From assembly GCA_023402845.1 (NCBI GenBank), contig JAEYFP010000002.1:1-64000 (forward strand): a stretch of 64,000 nucleotides of DNA, written 5' to 3'. The translations under genes were made by a program, and so were the position numbers. The first letter of the stretch is position 1. Every line of letters starts with the position of its first letter. Shown in pieces: positions 33,940 to 43,041 of the stretch. Origin of the DNA: Bacillota bacterium. GTDB taxonomy: Bacteria > Bacillota > Clostridia > Lachnospirales > Lachnospiraceae. The notes beneath the pieces are model-generated. The model searched no databases and was not told the origin of the DNA. It saw nothing but the letters and a program-made list of their open reading frames with translations.

Positions 33940-34629
33940 ATGAAAAAAATTTTAATTGTCGAGGATGATATTTTTTTAAATAAAACCTTAGCGTATAATT
34001 TGACTTCCGATGGTTATGATGTTACTTCGGCATACGATTATTCTGCTGCTCTGCGTAATATAAGAGAATACTATTTTGATTTGGTACTATTGGATATTAA
34101 CCTGCCGGATGGCAATGGGATCGACCTGTGCCGTGAGATGAAAGCAGAGGCTTCTGACGTTTACATTATATTTTTGACTGCAAATGATCGTGAAAGCGAT
34201 CTGATAAAAGGTTATGAGGTTGGTGGCTCCGATTACATCACAAAGCCTTTTTCAATTGCAGTACTTGGAAAGAAACTCGCTGCTGTTTTCGGAAATATGG
34301 AAAGAAAAGTTCCAAGGCATGATCTCTATCACGACGGAATTCTGAAGATAGACTTTTCGGAACAGTCTGCCTCTATAAACGGGGTGACTGTAGATTTTAC
34401 CCCGAAAGAATATCGAACACTGTTCCTTTTTACTAGAAATCCCAAAATTATTCTTACAAAACGCCGGCTTTTAGAAAAGCTGTGGGACGTTGATGGTGAT
34501 TTTGTTGATGAGCATACGTTGACTACAATCATAAGCAGAATCAGAAAGAAAATTGAAAGTAATGACAGAAAATATATTAAAACAGCTTATGGATTAGGAT
34601 ATCAATGGACGGGTGGTGATCATCAATGA
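33940..34629 (+). CDS. OmpR-family response regulator
   Basis: A 229-aa protein: REC domain (residues 1-115, with EDD acid pair, phospho-acceptor D53 in LLDINLPDG, Lys in TKPFS) and C-terminal winged-helix DNA-binding domain (about 130-226, FTPKEYRTLFLFTRN and the RRLLEKLWD recognition region). AAGGAGA precedes ATG 33940. It overlaps the histidine kinase gene by 4 bases and is followed by an ABC transporter, so it likely activates that transporter in response to an envelope-active compound. Confidence 0.92.
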   Translation: MKKILIVEDDIFLNKTLAYNLTSDGYDVTSAYDYSAALRNIREYYFDLVLLDINLPDGNGIDLCREMKAEASDVYIIFLTANDRESDLIKGYEVGGSDYITKPFSIAVLGKKLAAVFGNMERKVPRHDLYHDGILKIDFSEQSASINGVTVDFTPKEYRTLFLFTRNPKIILTKRRLLEKLWDVDGDFVDEHTLTTIISRIRKKIESNDRKYIKTAYGLGYQWTGGDHQ

Positions 34630-35660
34630 AAGCAAAGCTTCTTTCTGCCCGTACAATTACCGCAGCAGTTTCTATTGGGAGTATTCTTACGGTATTCATG
34701 ACGTTTTTGATGATGTATATGATCGTCAAAGAGCCGATTGTGATTTATTTTGGTTTGTTTTTGCTGCTTGCCCTGCTGTTTTGGGGCGGTATTTTTCTCT
34801 ATTGCTTTCAAAAAAAATTATCCTTGTTTATATCTGATTTATGCAGAATGCTGGATGAAATGATGAATGATCATAAAAAGCCTGTCATTGTTTTAGAGGA
34901 AGAAAGTCTGTTTTCCAGAATCAGTCATCGGATAGAGCGTCTTTATAGTATCATGCAGAACAATCATCAGCAAATAGAGAAAGAAAAAGCAGAACTCCAA
35001 ATTCTTGTTTCAGATATATCTCATCAGACGAAAACCTCCATAGCGAACTTAAAAATAATAAATGAAACGCTCCTCTCACGAACGATACCTGAGGAAAAGA
35101 GATTGGAATTCCTAAAGGCCGCAGAAAGTCAATTGAACAAAATGGATTTTATGATACAGGCCCTCGTAAAGGCTTCTCGGCTGGAAGCGGGATTGATTAT
35201 CCTGGAGAAAAAAAGAGCGCCGATTTATGAGACACTTGTAGCTGCAATTAATGGTGTTTTAGCGGTACTGGAAAAAAAGAATCTGCATTTTACTATGGAT
35301 TGTCCGGAGGAGCTTACGCTATTTCATGATGTCCGCTGGACATCGGAGGCTCTTTTTAATTTGCTGGATAATGCGGTGAAATATACTTCAGACGGCGGAA
35401 GCATCCATATTACTGTTCAAGAATGGGAAATGTACGTAAAAATAGATGTGTCAGATACCGGAAGAGGAATTCCGGAATGCAGGCAGGCTTCTATTTTTAA
35501 ACGGTTTTATCGTGAAAAGGATGTTCATGAAATTGATGGAATAGGGATTGGACTATATATTTCCAGAGAAATTATCACGAAGCAATGCGGATACATAAAA
35601 GTTGTTTCAGAGATTAATAAAGGAAGTACCTTTTCCGTGTTCTTACCTGTCAAACAATGA
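34626..35660 (+). CDS. Sensor histidine kinase, small-sensor type
   Basis: A 344-aa kinase. Two membrane segments close together at the N-terminus (about residues 12-33 and 38-60) leave almost no extracellular sensor. A dimerisation domain follows with H133 in SDISHQTKTSIAN, then an ATPase domain with N box LLDNAVKYT, G1 DTGRGIP and G2 GIGIGLYI. This layout matches the BceS/GraS-like class, which senses through its partner ABC transporter. Overlaps the regulator gene by 4 bases. Confidence 0.9.
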   Translation: MKAKLLSARTITAAVSIGSILTVFMTFLMMYMIVKEPIVIYFGLFLLLALLFWGGIFLYCFQKKLSLFISDLCRMLDEMMNDHKKPVIVLEEESLFSRISHRIERLYSIMQNNHQQIEKEKAELQILVSDISHQTKTSIANLKIINETLLSRTIPEEKRLEFLKAAESQLNKMDFMIQALVKASRLEAGLIILEKKRAPIYETLVAAINGVLAVLEKKNLHFTMDCPEELTLFHDVRWTSEALFNLLDNAVKYTSDGGSIHITVQEWEMYVKIDVSDTGRGIPECRQASIFKRFYREKDVHEIDGIGIGLYISREIITKQCGYIKVVSEINKGSTFSVFLPVKQ

Positions 35661-35679
35661 AATAAAAGGGAGGATTCTC

Positions 35680-36372
35680 ATGAGTATACTTTATACAAGC
35701 GAATTAAAAAAATATTACGGCACTGCACCAAACCTTGTAAAAGCCCTGGATGGTATTACATTGACTGTAGAGAGGGGAGAATTTGTAGCAATTGTCGGAA
35801 CATCAGGGAGCGGTAAATCTACCTTGCTTCATATGCTTGGAGGCTTGGATCAGCCAACTTCCGGAAAAGTAGAAGTAAGCGGAAGAGAGCTGTCGCAGAT
35901 GAATGATGATCAGCTTACTGTTTTCAGACGCAGAAACGTTGGCTTCATCTTTCAAAATTACAATCTTGTTCCGACATTGAGCGTACACGAAAACATCATT
36001 CTGCCCCTGCGGCTGGATGGGGAAAAGGAAGATCGAGAATTTATTGGTCAGATTACAGGCTTGCTGGGACTTGCAGAAAAATGGAATGCATTGCCGAATA
36101 CGCTGTCCGGAGGTCAGCAGCAGAGAGTCGCCATTGCAAGAGCCTTGGCAGCAAAGCCGGCAATTGTACTCGCCGATGAACCAACCGGAAATCTGGACAG
36201 CAGGACCAGTCAGGAGGTATTAGGGCTTTTGAAAATGACGGGAAAGCAATTTTATCAGACGATTGTTATGATTACTCACAATAGTGAAATTGCTCAGCTG
36301 GCCGATCGAATTGTCCGTATTGAGGACGGTAAAATAGTGAATCAGGAGGAAGAGGATGACACTGCCATTTGA
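35680..36372 (+). CDS. ABC transporter ATPase (MacB/LolD/Bce class)
   Basis: A 230-aa ATPase with Walker A GTSGSGKST, Q-loop FIFQNYNLVPTLSV, signature LSGGQQQRVAIARAL and Walker B VLADEPTGNLDS. The long Q-loop motif and GNLDS are typical of FtsX-permease partners. ATG 35680 follows GGGAGGA; the frame is open further upstream inside the kinase gene. It overlaps the permease gene by 17 bases. Confidence 0.93.
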   Translation: MSILYTSELKKYYGTAPNLVKALDGITLTVERGEFVAIVGTSGSGKSTLLHMLGGLDQPTSGKVEVSGRELSQMNDDQLTVFRRRNVGFIFQNYNLVPTLSVHENIILPLRLDGEKEDREFIGQITGLLGLAEKWNALPNTLSGGQQQRVAIARALAAKPAIVLADEPTGNLDSRTSQEVLGLLKMTGKQFYQTIVMITHNSEIAQLADRIVRIEDGKIVNQEEEDDTAI

Positions 36373-38875
36373 GAATGATAATGCAGAAATCACAAAGGAG
36401 CTTGCCCGGAACGCACTAAAAACCAGAAGAAAGCAAAATATGGTTATTATTTCCGCCGTTTTTTTGACGACAATACTGATTTCCTTTGTCTGGACAGCCG
36501 GATTGAGTTTTATTACCTCTATGCATGAAGCCTCCGAGGTGGCTCCGGGGCCGGGTTCGGATGGTGCAATAGTCGGAGACAACATTGTCTATGAAAAGGT
36601 TCTGCAGGCAGGTCAGGTGGAATGGGCGGATTACGTAAGAAAGTGCAGCACTGCTTCCTTGCACAACGACAGCTTTGCGGGCATACAAACAGAATTACTT
36701 GCGCCGGATAAAGGCTTTTACGCCCATAATGATATTGTTTTGCAGGAAGGTGCTTTCCCCGAAGCCGAAACAGAGATTTTAATATCGGACACGCTGGCTC
36801 AAAAAACAGGAATTTCCGGATTGGGGACGGAAACCTTTGTGCAGGCTGTTGTATTTCAAAATGAAGCGGAAATTGAAACCAAAATCCCTGTTAAGGTCTG
36901 CGGCATTTATAAGAATCCGTTGGCAAACCTCAGTGGAACCTATGAGGAAATCTATACCGCTGCCACATTTATTTTAAAATATAACCCGGAATTGCCTGAA
37001 AGCCAGAATCTGATTTATGTGAAGCTGAACAATTTGAATCCGTTTCTTCTGAAAAGCGATATCTATGATAAGCTTTCCGAACTTTGTGAAAACGTAGGAG
37101 GGGAAGCGGTTCAAACAAAAAACTACAGGGCATTTTCCACTTCATTGATCATCCTGCTGCCTTTGCTTCTTTTTATGTTACTGATTATGGCAAGCGGTTA
37201 TTTTTTAATTCACAATGTTTTTGATATTTTCATAGCTTCAGATATTCGCTGGATTGGTATGATGAAAACCATCGGAGCAACAAAGAGACAGCTGAAAACC
37301 ATCTATATGAGACAAATATATCTATTAGCGGCGGCGGGGATTACGTCAGGTCTGGTCGTCGGATATGGAGCAGGGTTACTGCTGGCACCGGAAATCATGA
37401 AGATGACGGACTATTTCCAATATTTTAAAGCTTCTAATGTGCTATTGGTTCTGTTAGTTACTGTTTTATTTTCCTGGCTGACTGTTTGGATCAGCTGTTT
37501 TCGGACATTGAAAAAGGCAGCTTCCTGTTCGCCGATCGAAGCGGCAAGATATACACCACGCCGTAAAAATAAAGTACTCACGGTACTTTCCTTTGCACTC
37601 AGCGGAATTATTTTTCTGGTGGTTTGCAATGTGACATTGGGATATCAGGTCAGCAGGATGATAGAACGCTATAATCAGGAGGATGTCCGAATTGTCCATA
37701 AGGGGGCTATTTGGGAGCTGACAGAGCCCTACAAACCAATTTCTGCCGATTTACCGGATAAAATAAAAAAATTGCCTTTTGTAGAGAAGGTGGATGTCAT
37801 TTATCGGGCAAAGACATTTCCGGATCAGATGGAATGGGGTTCTGTTAAAATGTACGAAGATTTTTTGGCGGAGGTGAAATTGGACGGAAAGCTCAAGCAG
37901 GAAGTAGAAGCGATTCATGCGGCGCAGGGCGAAAATCAATTTGTTGAGCTTCTTCCCAATGGAAATATCAAGCTGAAGATAGGAACGCTGCCTGCCGACA
38001 GGCTGGATAAGGAGGAAGCCTATATCCGCATTTTGGATGGTAAAATAGAGGAAGAAAAATTCCGAACCGGTTATTATATTTTGTATCAGGACAAAGATTA
38101 TTTAAATACTACGGACTCGCTGATTGATGCGAATCAAAAAGTTCATGCGGGGGATGTTCTGGAGCTATCCTTCTATGAAGATATAACGGAAACCTATGAA
38201 ACCAGAGAAGTGACAGTTATGGCGGTGTTTCAAAGGGCGGACCCCTATGGAACAAGTGATATTCAGTACGACAATATTGTGATGTCAGACACCTTGTTTC
38301 AGTCTGTTTATCCCAATTTTCCGGATCGGATTTCTGCCATTCAAATTGATACAAAGGGTGATCTGAATGAACAGCAGATGGAGTCTCTCATGGATCTTGT
38401 AAAGCAGGAGCATAATGTACAAATTATGGTAGATTCCCGGTACGAGGATGCCATTTACTATGTTCACCAAAAAAAATCCATTACGATTTTAGGTTTTTTT
38501 CTGGCATTGGTGTTGGGTATCATCGGATTGTCAAATGTAGTGAACACATTGGTTACGGACGCCTATGCACACCGGCAGGAGATCTTGATTTTTCAAGCGG
38601 TAGGCATGACAAAAAAGCAGCTTTGGCAGCTCCTGTTTAAAAAAAATGTTCATTTGTGTTTGATTTCATCGGGAATCATTGTATTTGCTGGGAGAAGTAT
38701 CACTGAATTTATAGCCGGGTCATCTACTTTTACGGGGTTTCATGAATGCTTATTTTGGATCAGCTTTTTACTCTTGGTTTTTCTTATGCTGGGATTATGT
38801 GTGTTGCTTGCATCTGTAATGATGAGGCGGTTAAATAGAAAAAGTGTGGTTGAAAGACTAAATGATATGGAATAA
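36356..38875 (+). CDS. FtsX-family ABC permease, large
   Basis: An 839-aa protein. Membrane segment 1 is at about residues 28-52, followed by an extracellular domain of about 210 residues. Three segments follow at about 260-375 with the FtsX-like core (IRWIGMMKTIGATKRQLKTIYMRQ), then a second segment near 415 and a second large external domain (about 430-700), and a final three-segment core (YAHRQEILIFQAVGMTKKQLWQLLF). This double-FtsX arrangement is used by transporters that pull peptide antibiotics from the membrane or export them. The specificity is not visible. Confidence 0.88.
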   Translation: MTLPFENDNAEITKELARNALKTRRKQNMVIISAVFLTTILISFVWTAGLSFITSMHEASEVAPGPGSDGAIVGDNIVYEKVLQAGQVEWADYVRKCSTASLHNDSFAGIQTELLAPDKGFYAHNDIVLQEGAFPEAETEILISDTLAQKTGISGLGTETFVQAVVFQNEAEIETKIPVKVCGIYKNPLANLSGTYEEIYTAATFILKYNPELPESQNLIYVKLNNLNPFLLKSDIYDKLSELCENVGGEAVQTKNYRAFSTSLIILLPLLLFMLLIMASGYFLIHNVFDIFIASDIRWIGMMKTIGATKRQLKTIYMRQIYLLAAAGITSGLVVGYGAGLLLAPEIMKMTDYFQYFKASNVLLVLLVTVLFSWLTVWISCFRTLKKAASCSPIEAARYTPRRKNKVLTVLSFALSGIIFLVVCNVTLGYQVSRMIERYNQEDVRIVHKGAIWELTEPYKPISADLPDKIKKLPFVEKVDVIYRAKTFPDQMEWGSVKMYEDFLAEVKLDGKLKQEVEAIHAAQGENQFVELLPNGNIKLKIGTLPADRLDKEEAYIRILDGKIEEEKFRTGYYILYQDKDYLNTTDSLIDANQKVHAGDVLELSFYEDITETYETREVTVMAVFQRADPYGTSDIQYDNIVMSDTLFQSVYPNFPDRISAIQIDTKGDLNEQQMESLMDLVKQEHNVQIMVDSRYEDAIYYVHQKKSITILGFFLALVLGIIGLSNVVNTLVTDAYAHRQEILIFQAVGMTKKQLWQLLFKKNVHLCLISSGIIVFAGRSITEFIAGSSTFTGFHECLFWISFLLLVFLMLGLCVLLASVMMRRLNRKSVVERLNDME

Positions 38876-38906
38876 ATATAAGGCGGGATACTTTCGGAAG
38901 GGATGA

Positions 38907-38935
38907 TTGAAATTCATTGAGCGGACAGCTATAAT
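38907..38935 (+). promoter_or_regulatory. Promoter of the GNAT gene at 38984
   Basis: TTGAAA (38907-38912), 17 bases, a perfect TATAAT (38930-38935). Confidence 0.75.
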
Positions 38936-38983
38936 AAAAGGTATAAAATAATTGATTCTGAGTAAACGGGCGGGGGTTTGTAA

Positions 38984-39628
38984 ATGAATGAAATAATTAA
39001 AATTAAAAATGAAGAAGAAACAGATTATAAAAGAGTAGAAGAAATCACAAGGAAAGCTTTTTGGAATTTATATATTCCGGGGTGCTATGAACATTATTTA
39101 GTTCATGTGATGCGGCCCCATGAAGATTTTCTGCCGGAGCTGGATCTGGTGATTGAAGCTGATCATCAGATCATCGGAAATATCATGTATACGAAAACCA
39201 AACTAATTGATGAGTACGGGGAAGAAAAACACATTCTTACTTTTGGTCCAGTTTGTATTTTGCCGGAATATCAGAGAAAGGGATATGGAAAAAAACTAAT
39301 AGAGTATTCTTTTGAACGGGCGTTAGCACTCGGTTATGATGTGGTTGTAATATTTGGAAATCCGGGCAATTATGTAAGCCGCGGTTTTAAAAGCTGTAAA
39401 AAATATAATGTCTGTCTTGAGAATGGAACCTATCCCGCGGCAATGCTCGTAAAGGAACTCAAACCAAATGTTTTGAACGGAAAAAGATGGGTTTACTATC
39501 AAAGTCCTGTGTTTGAGATAGATGAACAGGAAGCAGAGCGCTTTGACGAAGGGTTTAAAAACATGGAGAAAAAATACCAGCCGAGTCAGGAAGAATTTTA
39601 TATTCACAGTCATTCTATGATCCAGTAA
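38984..39628 (+). CDS. GNAT-family N-acetyltransferase (YhbS-like)
   Basis: A 214-aa single-domain acetyltransferase. FGPVCILPEYQRKGYGKKLIEYSFERA (about residues 85-111) carries the acetyl-CoA pyrophosphate loop (QRKGYG), and GNPGNYVSRGFKSC follows as in YhbS-like proteins. Monocistronic from the promoter at 38907-38935. Substrate unknown. Confidence 0.85.
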   Translation: MNEIIKIKNEEETDYKRVEEITRKAFWNLYIPGCYEHYLVHVMRPHEDFLPELDLVIEADHQIIGNIMYTKTKLIDEYGEEKHILTFGPVCILPEYQRKGYGKKLIEYSFERALALGYDVVVIFGNPGNYVSRGFKSCKKYNVCLENGTYPAAMLVKELKPNVLNGKRWVYYQSPVFEIDEQEAERFDEGFKNMEKKYQPSQEEFYIHSHSMIQ

Positions 39629-39747
39629 GGTTTGTTTATTTGCAGCATATGTTGATGAAAAATGAAGTGACGGAATTTCCAGAAAGTAGTATAATGATGT
39701 CGGAAATAGCAAATAAATCAATAAGCTTTAAGTAAGGAGCTTGATAG

Positions 39748-41013
39748 ATGTCCAGAATAGATAAAACCGAGATCAATATATACGACCTGCTGATCTGCCT
39801 GACAAATGCCGGAGATCTGATCAGTCATGAGGTTGCAGACCATCATCAGCAGGTGGCATATCTCGCATTCAGAATCGGTGAACAGATGAATCTGCCCTCC
39901 GAACAGAAAAAGAATCTGATGCTTGCGGGACTGCTGCACGATGTGGGGGCTCTCTCGCTGGATGAGAGACTTTCCATGATCGAGGAGGAACCTCCGTCAG
40001 TGAACGACCATGCATTTAGAGGTGCGCGCCTGTTGGAAGGGTTTCCTCCGCTATCTGATGCCGCAGGGATTATCCGCTATCATCATATTCCTTGGAATAA
40101 TGGAGAAGGCAGAGTATTTAACGGCAGCGAGGTTACCTGTCTGAGCCATATACTCCATTTGGCAGACCGCATTGCAGTTTCCATCCGGAAGGATCAAAAT
40201 GTGATTGAGCAGATCGAAGGCATCAGAGGAAAGATATCGGCACAAAAAAATACTGTTTTTATGCCGGAGTTAATCGATGCTTTTATGGAACTCAGCGTGA
40301 ATGAATACATCTGGCTTGATACTGTGTACAAGCCCTTGCTGTATATCCTTCCGGATATTGTATCCTTTGACACCATAGAGCTTGATCTGGATGGAATTAT
40401 CGAGCTGACTAAAATATTCGCCTATATTATTGATTTCAGGAATCCATTTACCGCAACGCATTCGGCCGGAGTCGCAAAAACAGCGGAAAGATTAGCGGAG
40501 CTTGCAGGATTTTCGGGAAGTGAATGTAAAATGATGCTGGTAGCGGGTTATCTGCACGATCTGGGGAAGCTGGCAGTGAGTAAAAATATTTTGGATAAGC
40601 GGGGAAATCTGGATACAGCAGAGCGAAATGTAATCAGAAGCCACACCTTTTACACTTATCGTCTGCTGCAGATGATCAAAGGCTTTGAGACAATCAATAA
40701 GTGGGCGTCTTTTCATCATGAAAAGTTAAATGGGAAGGGTTACCCTTTTCACCTGCAGGGCGACAACATTCCACTGGGATCGCGGATTATGGCTGTTGCG
40801 GATATATTCACGGCGATTACCGAGGATCGCCCTTATCGAAAAGGTATGACGCTTGAGCGTGCGGTTGCCGTGTTGAACTCTATGGTGGAAGATCACTCAA
40901 TTTGTCCCTATGTGGTATCCATACTTACGGAAAATCTTGAGTCTATAGATGAAATCCGAAGAAATGCACAGAAGGAAACGAGGAGTATGTATCACTATAT
41001 ACATGAAGCGTGA
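39748..41013 (+). CDS. HD-GYP c-di-GMP phosphodiesterase with two HD domains
   Basis: A 421-aa protein. The N-terminal HD-like domain (about residues 25-190) has LLHDVGALSLDE and RYHHIPWNNGEG. The C-terminal HD-GYP domain (about 235-410) has LHDLGKLAVSKN, the downstream His and HHEKLNGKGYP, close to the HHExxDGxGYP consensus with Asn for Asp. HD-GYP proteins hydrolyse c-di-GMP to GMP. The first domain lacks a GYP loop and may be regulatory. No membrane or REC domain is present. With the EAL protein at 6157-8304 it indicates active c-di-GMP signalling. Confidence 0.88.
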   Translation: MSRIDKTEINIYDLLICLTNAGDLISHEVADHHQQVAYLAFRIGEQMNLPSEQKKNLMLAGLLHDVGALSLDERLSMIEEEPPSVNDHAFRGARLLEGFPPLSDAAGIIRYHHIPWNNGEGRVFNGSEVTCLSHILHLADRIAVSIRKDQNVIEQIEGIRGKISAQKNTVFMPELIDAFMELSVNEYIWLDTVYKPLLYILPDIVSFDTIELDLDGIIELTKIFAYIIDFRNPFTATHSAGVAKTAERLAELAGFSGSECKMMLVAGYLHDLGKLAVSKNILDKRGNLDTAERNVIRSHTFYTYRLLQMIKGFETINKWASFHHEKLNGKGYPFHLQGDNIPLGSRIMAVADIFTAITEDRPYRKGMTLERAVAVLNSMVEDHSICPYVVSILTENLESIDEIRRNAQKETRSMYHYIHEA

Positions 41014-41108
41014 ATATGGCTTGTCTGCTTAAAATTTGCACGAAAATGTAGCAATCAGGAGAACCTGGAATATATTTATAATAGCTAATATGGAAAGGAA
41101 ACACGGAT

Positions 41109-41678
41109 ATGGCTATTAGAATATTTATTGATCAGGGACATAACCCCAGCGGATATTTTAACAGCGGAGCGGAAGCAAACGGTTTGAACGAATCGGAAAT
41201 CAATTATCAGGTAGGGATTTATTTACAAAACCTGCTGAACAGTGATCCCAGGTTTGAGGCACGTGTGTCCAGACCGTCGCCGGATACCGTATTGGGAACA
41301 AACAATACCACCAGCTTGGCAGAGAGAGTCCGCATGGCTAATGAGTGGCCGGCAGATTATTTTATCAGCATACACTGTAATTACAACCCCAATCCCGCCT
41401 ACAACGGAACAGAGGTGTACATTTATCAATATGGTACGCAGGCACAGTGGCTGGCGGAACAGATTATGGGCGGAATAACACAGATGACCGGAACGAGAAA
41501 TAATGGAATCTTGGAAAATCCCTCCTTATATGTTTTAAGAAATGCGGATATGCCGGCAAATCTTGTTGAATTGGGATTCTTGAGCAATCTATCGGATGCG
41601 GAAAAATTGCGTAATAACCCATATGGATTTGCTTATGGCATTTACCTGGGACTGCTTCGGTACTTTGGATTTTCTTAA
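41109..41678 (+). CDS. N-acetylmuramoyl-L-alanine amidase (amidase_3), no signal peptide
   Basis: Cuts the bond between MurNAc and L-Ala in peptidoglycan. It is a 189-aa bare catalytic domain: zinc ligands H11 (DQGHNP), E22 or E26 region and H89 (SIHCNYN), and catalytic E154 (VELGFLSN). There is no signal peptide, membrane anchor or wall-binding repeat, so export is unexplained. It may act in the mother cell or spore compartment, or be released by lysis. ATG 41109 follows AAAGGAAA. Confidence 0.85.
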   Translation: MAIRIFIDQGHNPSGYFNSGAEANGLNESEINYQVGIYLQNLLNSDPRFEARVSRPSPDTVLGTNNTTSLAERVRMANEWPADYFISIHCNYNPNPAYNGTEVYIYQYGTQAQWLAEQIMGGITQMTGTRNNGILENPSLYVLRNADMPANLVELGFLSNLSDAEKLRNNPYGFAYGIYLGLLRYFGFS

Positions 41679-41741
41679 CGGACAGCGGAAAGAAAAGCAC
41701 TTTGTTTTTGATTCGGAAAATTTCATGTAACATGGAAAAGA

Positions 41742-41777
41742 AAAGTAATCGGAGAATAAATAATCGGTTACTTTTTT
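41742..41777 (+). terminator. Intrinsic terminator after the amidase gene
   Basis: AAAGTAATCG pairs with CGGTTACTTT, followed by TTTTTT. Confidence 0.82.
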
Positions 41778-41836
41778 ATGCACAGCTTCGCGCGCGGAAC
41801 AAAAGCCGTGCTGCCGGAGTAAATGATCGTGAGAGT

Positions 41837-41856
41837 GGGCGAAGCACACTTTTGTT
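41837..41856 (+). repeat. 20-bp intergenic repeat, copy 2
   Basis: Identical to 33826-33845. Here it is the right arm of an imperfect inverted repeat whose left arm is AACAAAAGCCGTGC (41798-41811). The left flank CGCGCGGAACAAAA also resembles 49220-49233 (GCGCGCAGAACAAAA). Confidence 0.65.
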
Positions 41857-41878
41857 TTGTAATAAAAATATATTTTAT

Positions 41879-41934
41879 TTTTAATTGAATACAATTAAAT
41901 TTTGCTTGACTGTTATTTGTTCTCATGATATGAT
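41879..41934 (+). promoter_or_regulatory. Promoter with an OhrR-like operator
   Basis: TTGACT (41906-41911), 17 bases, TATGAT (41929-41934). Directly upstream of the -35 is TTTAATTG-AATA-CAATTAAA (41880-41899), overlapping TACAATTAAATTTTG (41890-41904), which resembles the OhrR box TACAATTnAATTGTA. Confidence 0.65.
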
Positions 41935-41959
41935 ATCTATAACAAAAAGGAGGGATGCT

Positions 41960-42373
41960 ATGGATGTGCTGAAACTTGAAAATCAGCTTTGCTTTCCCTT
42001 ATATGCTGCTTCAAGAGAAATCGTAAAAAAATATACACCCTATCTAAACGAAATCGGATTGACCTATACGCAGTATATTGTGATGCTGGTGTTGTGGGAA
42101 CACAAGCAAATTGGTGCGAAGCAATTGGGAGAGCTTTTGTATTTGGATTCGGGGACGGTTACTCCTGTGGTAAAAAAGCTGGAGCAGATGAGACTTGTCG
42201 AGCGCAGGCATGGTACACAGGACGAGAGGACAGTTGATGTCGTATTGACCGATCAAGGAGCGGCATTAAAAGAAAAGGCAGTTACAATCCCGGAGAGAAT
42301 GAGGCATTGCCTGAATCTGGATCAGGAGGCTGCCGGGACGCTATATAAACTATTATACAAAATTCTAGAATAA
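41960..42373 (+). CDS. OhrR-like MarR-family peroxide-sensing regulator
   Basis: A 137-aa MarR protein with the OhrR opening LENQLCFPLYAASREIVKKY, placing the peroxide-sensing Cys at residue 11, and LTYTQYIVMLVLWE, with winged helix LDSGTVTPVVKKLEQMRLVERR. In OhrR, oxidation of this Cys releases DNA and derepresses peroxide defence. ATG 41960 follows AAGGAGGG. The neighbour 33 bases downstream is a glutathione-peroxidase homologue rather than the usual Ohr. Confidence 0.87.
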   Translation: MDVLKLENQLCFPLYAASREIVKKYTPYLNEIGLTYTQYIVMLVLWEHKQIGAKQLGELLYLDSGTVTPVVKKLEQMRLVERRHGTQDERTVDVVLTDQGAALKEKAVTIPERMRHCLNLDQEAAGTLYKLLYKILE

Positions 42374-42406
42374 CCTAAAAAATAATTGTTTAAGGAGGAA
42401 TATAAA

Positions 42407-42946
42407 ATGACAGTATATGATTTTTCAGTAAAAAATAATAAAGGTGAAGTTGTATCATTATCCGATTACCAGGGAAAGGTGCTGCTTATTGTCAATACTG
42501 CAACGAAATGCGGTTTGACTCCCCAATATGATGCCTTGGAGGCATTATACAAAAAATATGAAAGCAGGGGACTTGTAATTCTTGATTTCCCAAGCAACCA
42601 GTTCCTGAATCAGGCACCGGGAAGCGATGAGGAAATCACACAATTTTGCACCTTGAATTATGGGACAACCTTCCCACGCTTTTCTAAGATTGATGTAAAT
42701 GGGAAAAATGCCGATCTGCTCTATGTATGGCTGAAGGAACAGGCGCCGGAAGATCGTGGAGATGAAGCAAGTGAAGCATTTGAAAAAAAGGTGAAGGCGC
42801 TGAAGCCTTTTGCAAAAGCGAGCGATATCAAATGGAATTTTGGAAAGTTTCTTATTGGAAGCAACGGAGAAGTTCATGCCCGTTATTCTCCTGCCTATAA
42901 GCCGGAGCAGCTTGAGGCGGACATAGAGCAATTACTCAAAGCCTGA
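42407..42946 (+). CDS. Glutathione peroxidase family thiol peroxidase
   Basis: A 179-aa protein that reduces peroxides, in bacteria usually with thioredoxin. The peroxidatic Cys is C35 (NTATKCGLTPQY), with Gln65 (FPSNQF) and Trp143/Asn144 (KWNFGKF) completing the active site. The Cys normally found in FPCNQF is Ser here, but C81 (QFCTLNYG) remains as a possible resolving residue. ATG 42407 follows AAGGAGG. Probably co-transcribed with the OhrR-like gene. Confidence 0.92.
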   Translation: MTVYDFSVKNNKGEVVSLSDYQGKVLLIVNTATKCGLTPQYDALEALYKKYESRGLVILDFPSNQFLNQAPGSDEEITQFCTLNYGTTFPRFSKIDVNGKNADLLYVWLKEQAPEDRGDEASEAFEKKVKALKPFAKASDIKWNFGKFLIGSNGEVHARYSPAYKPEQLEADIEQLLKA

Positions 42947-42952
42947 AAATAA

Positions 42953-42973
42953 AAATAGAAATAGAAATAGAAA
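42953..42973 (+). repeat. Short AATAGA microsatellite
   Basis: About three copies of AATAGA between the peroxidase stop and the terminator stem. On the - strand this is the pyrimidine-rich tail of the terminator. Confidence 0.6.
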
Positions 42974-42974
42974 A

Positions 42975-43020
42975 ACAGAGAGCATTCCTGGTCATGAAAA
43001 GATTCAGGGATGCTCTCTGT
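42975..43020. terminator. Shared terminator of convergent genes
   Basis: ACAGAGAGCATTCCTG and CAGGGATGCTCTCTGT form a 16-bp stem. On the - strand TTTTTCTATTTC follows, so it is a good terminator for the gene at 43042-44205; on the + strand the T run is weak. Confidence 0.82.
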
Positions 43021-43041
43021 TGTAATAAGGATTGCAGGAGT

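Noticed and set aside
27041..34000. An integrated mobile element at the tRNA-Pro gene
   Set aside because: No integrase, transposase, relaxase or duplicated tRNA 3' end was found. The accessory look of the genes alone is not enough.
42953..42973. AATAGA repeats as a CRISPR or phase-variation tract
   Set aside because: Only about three copies of a 6-mer with no spacers, located in the tail of a terminator outside any coding sequence.
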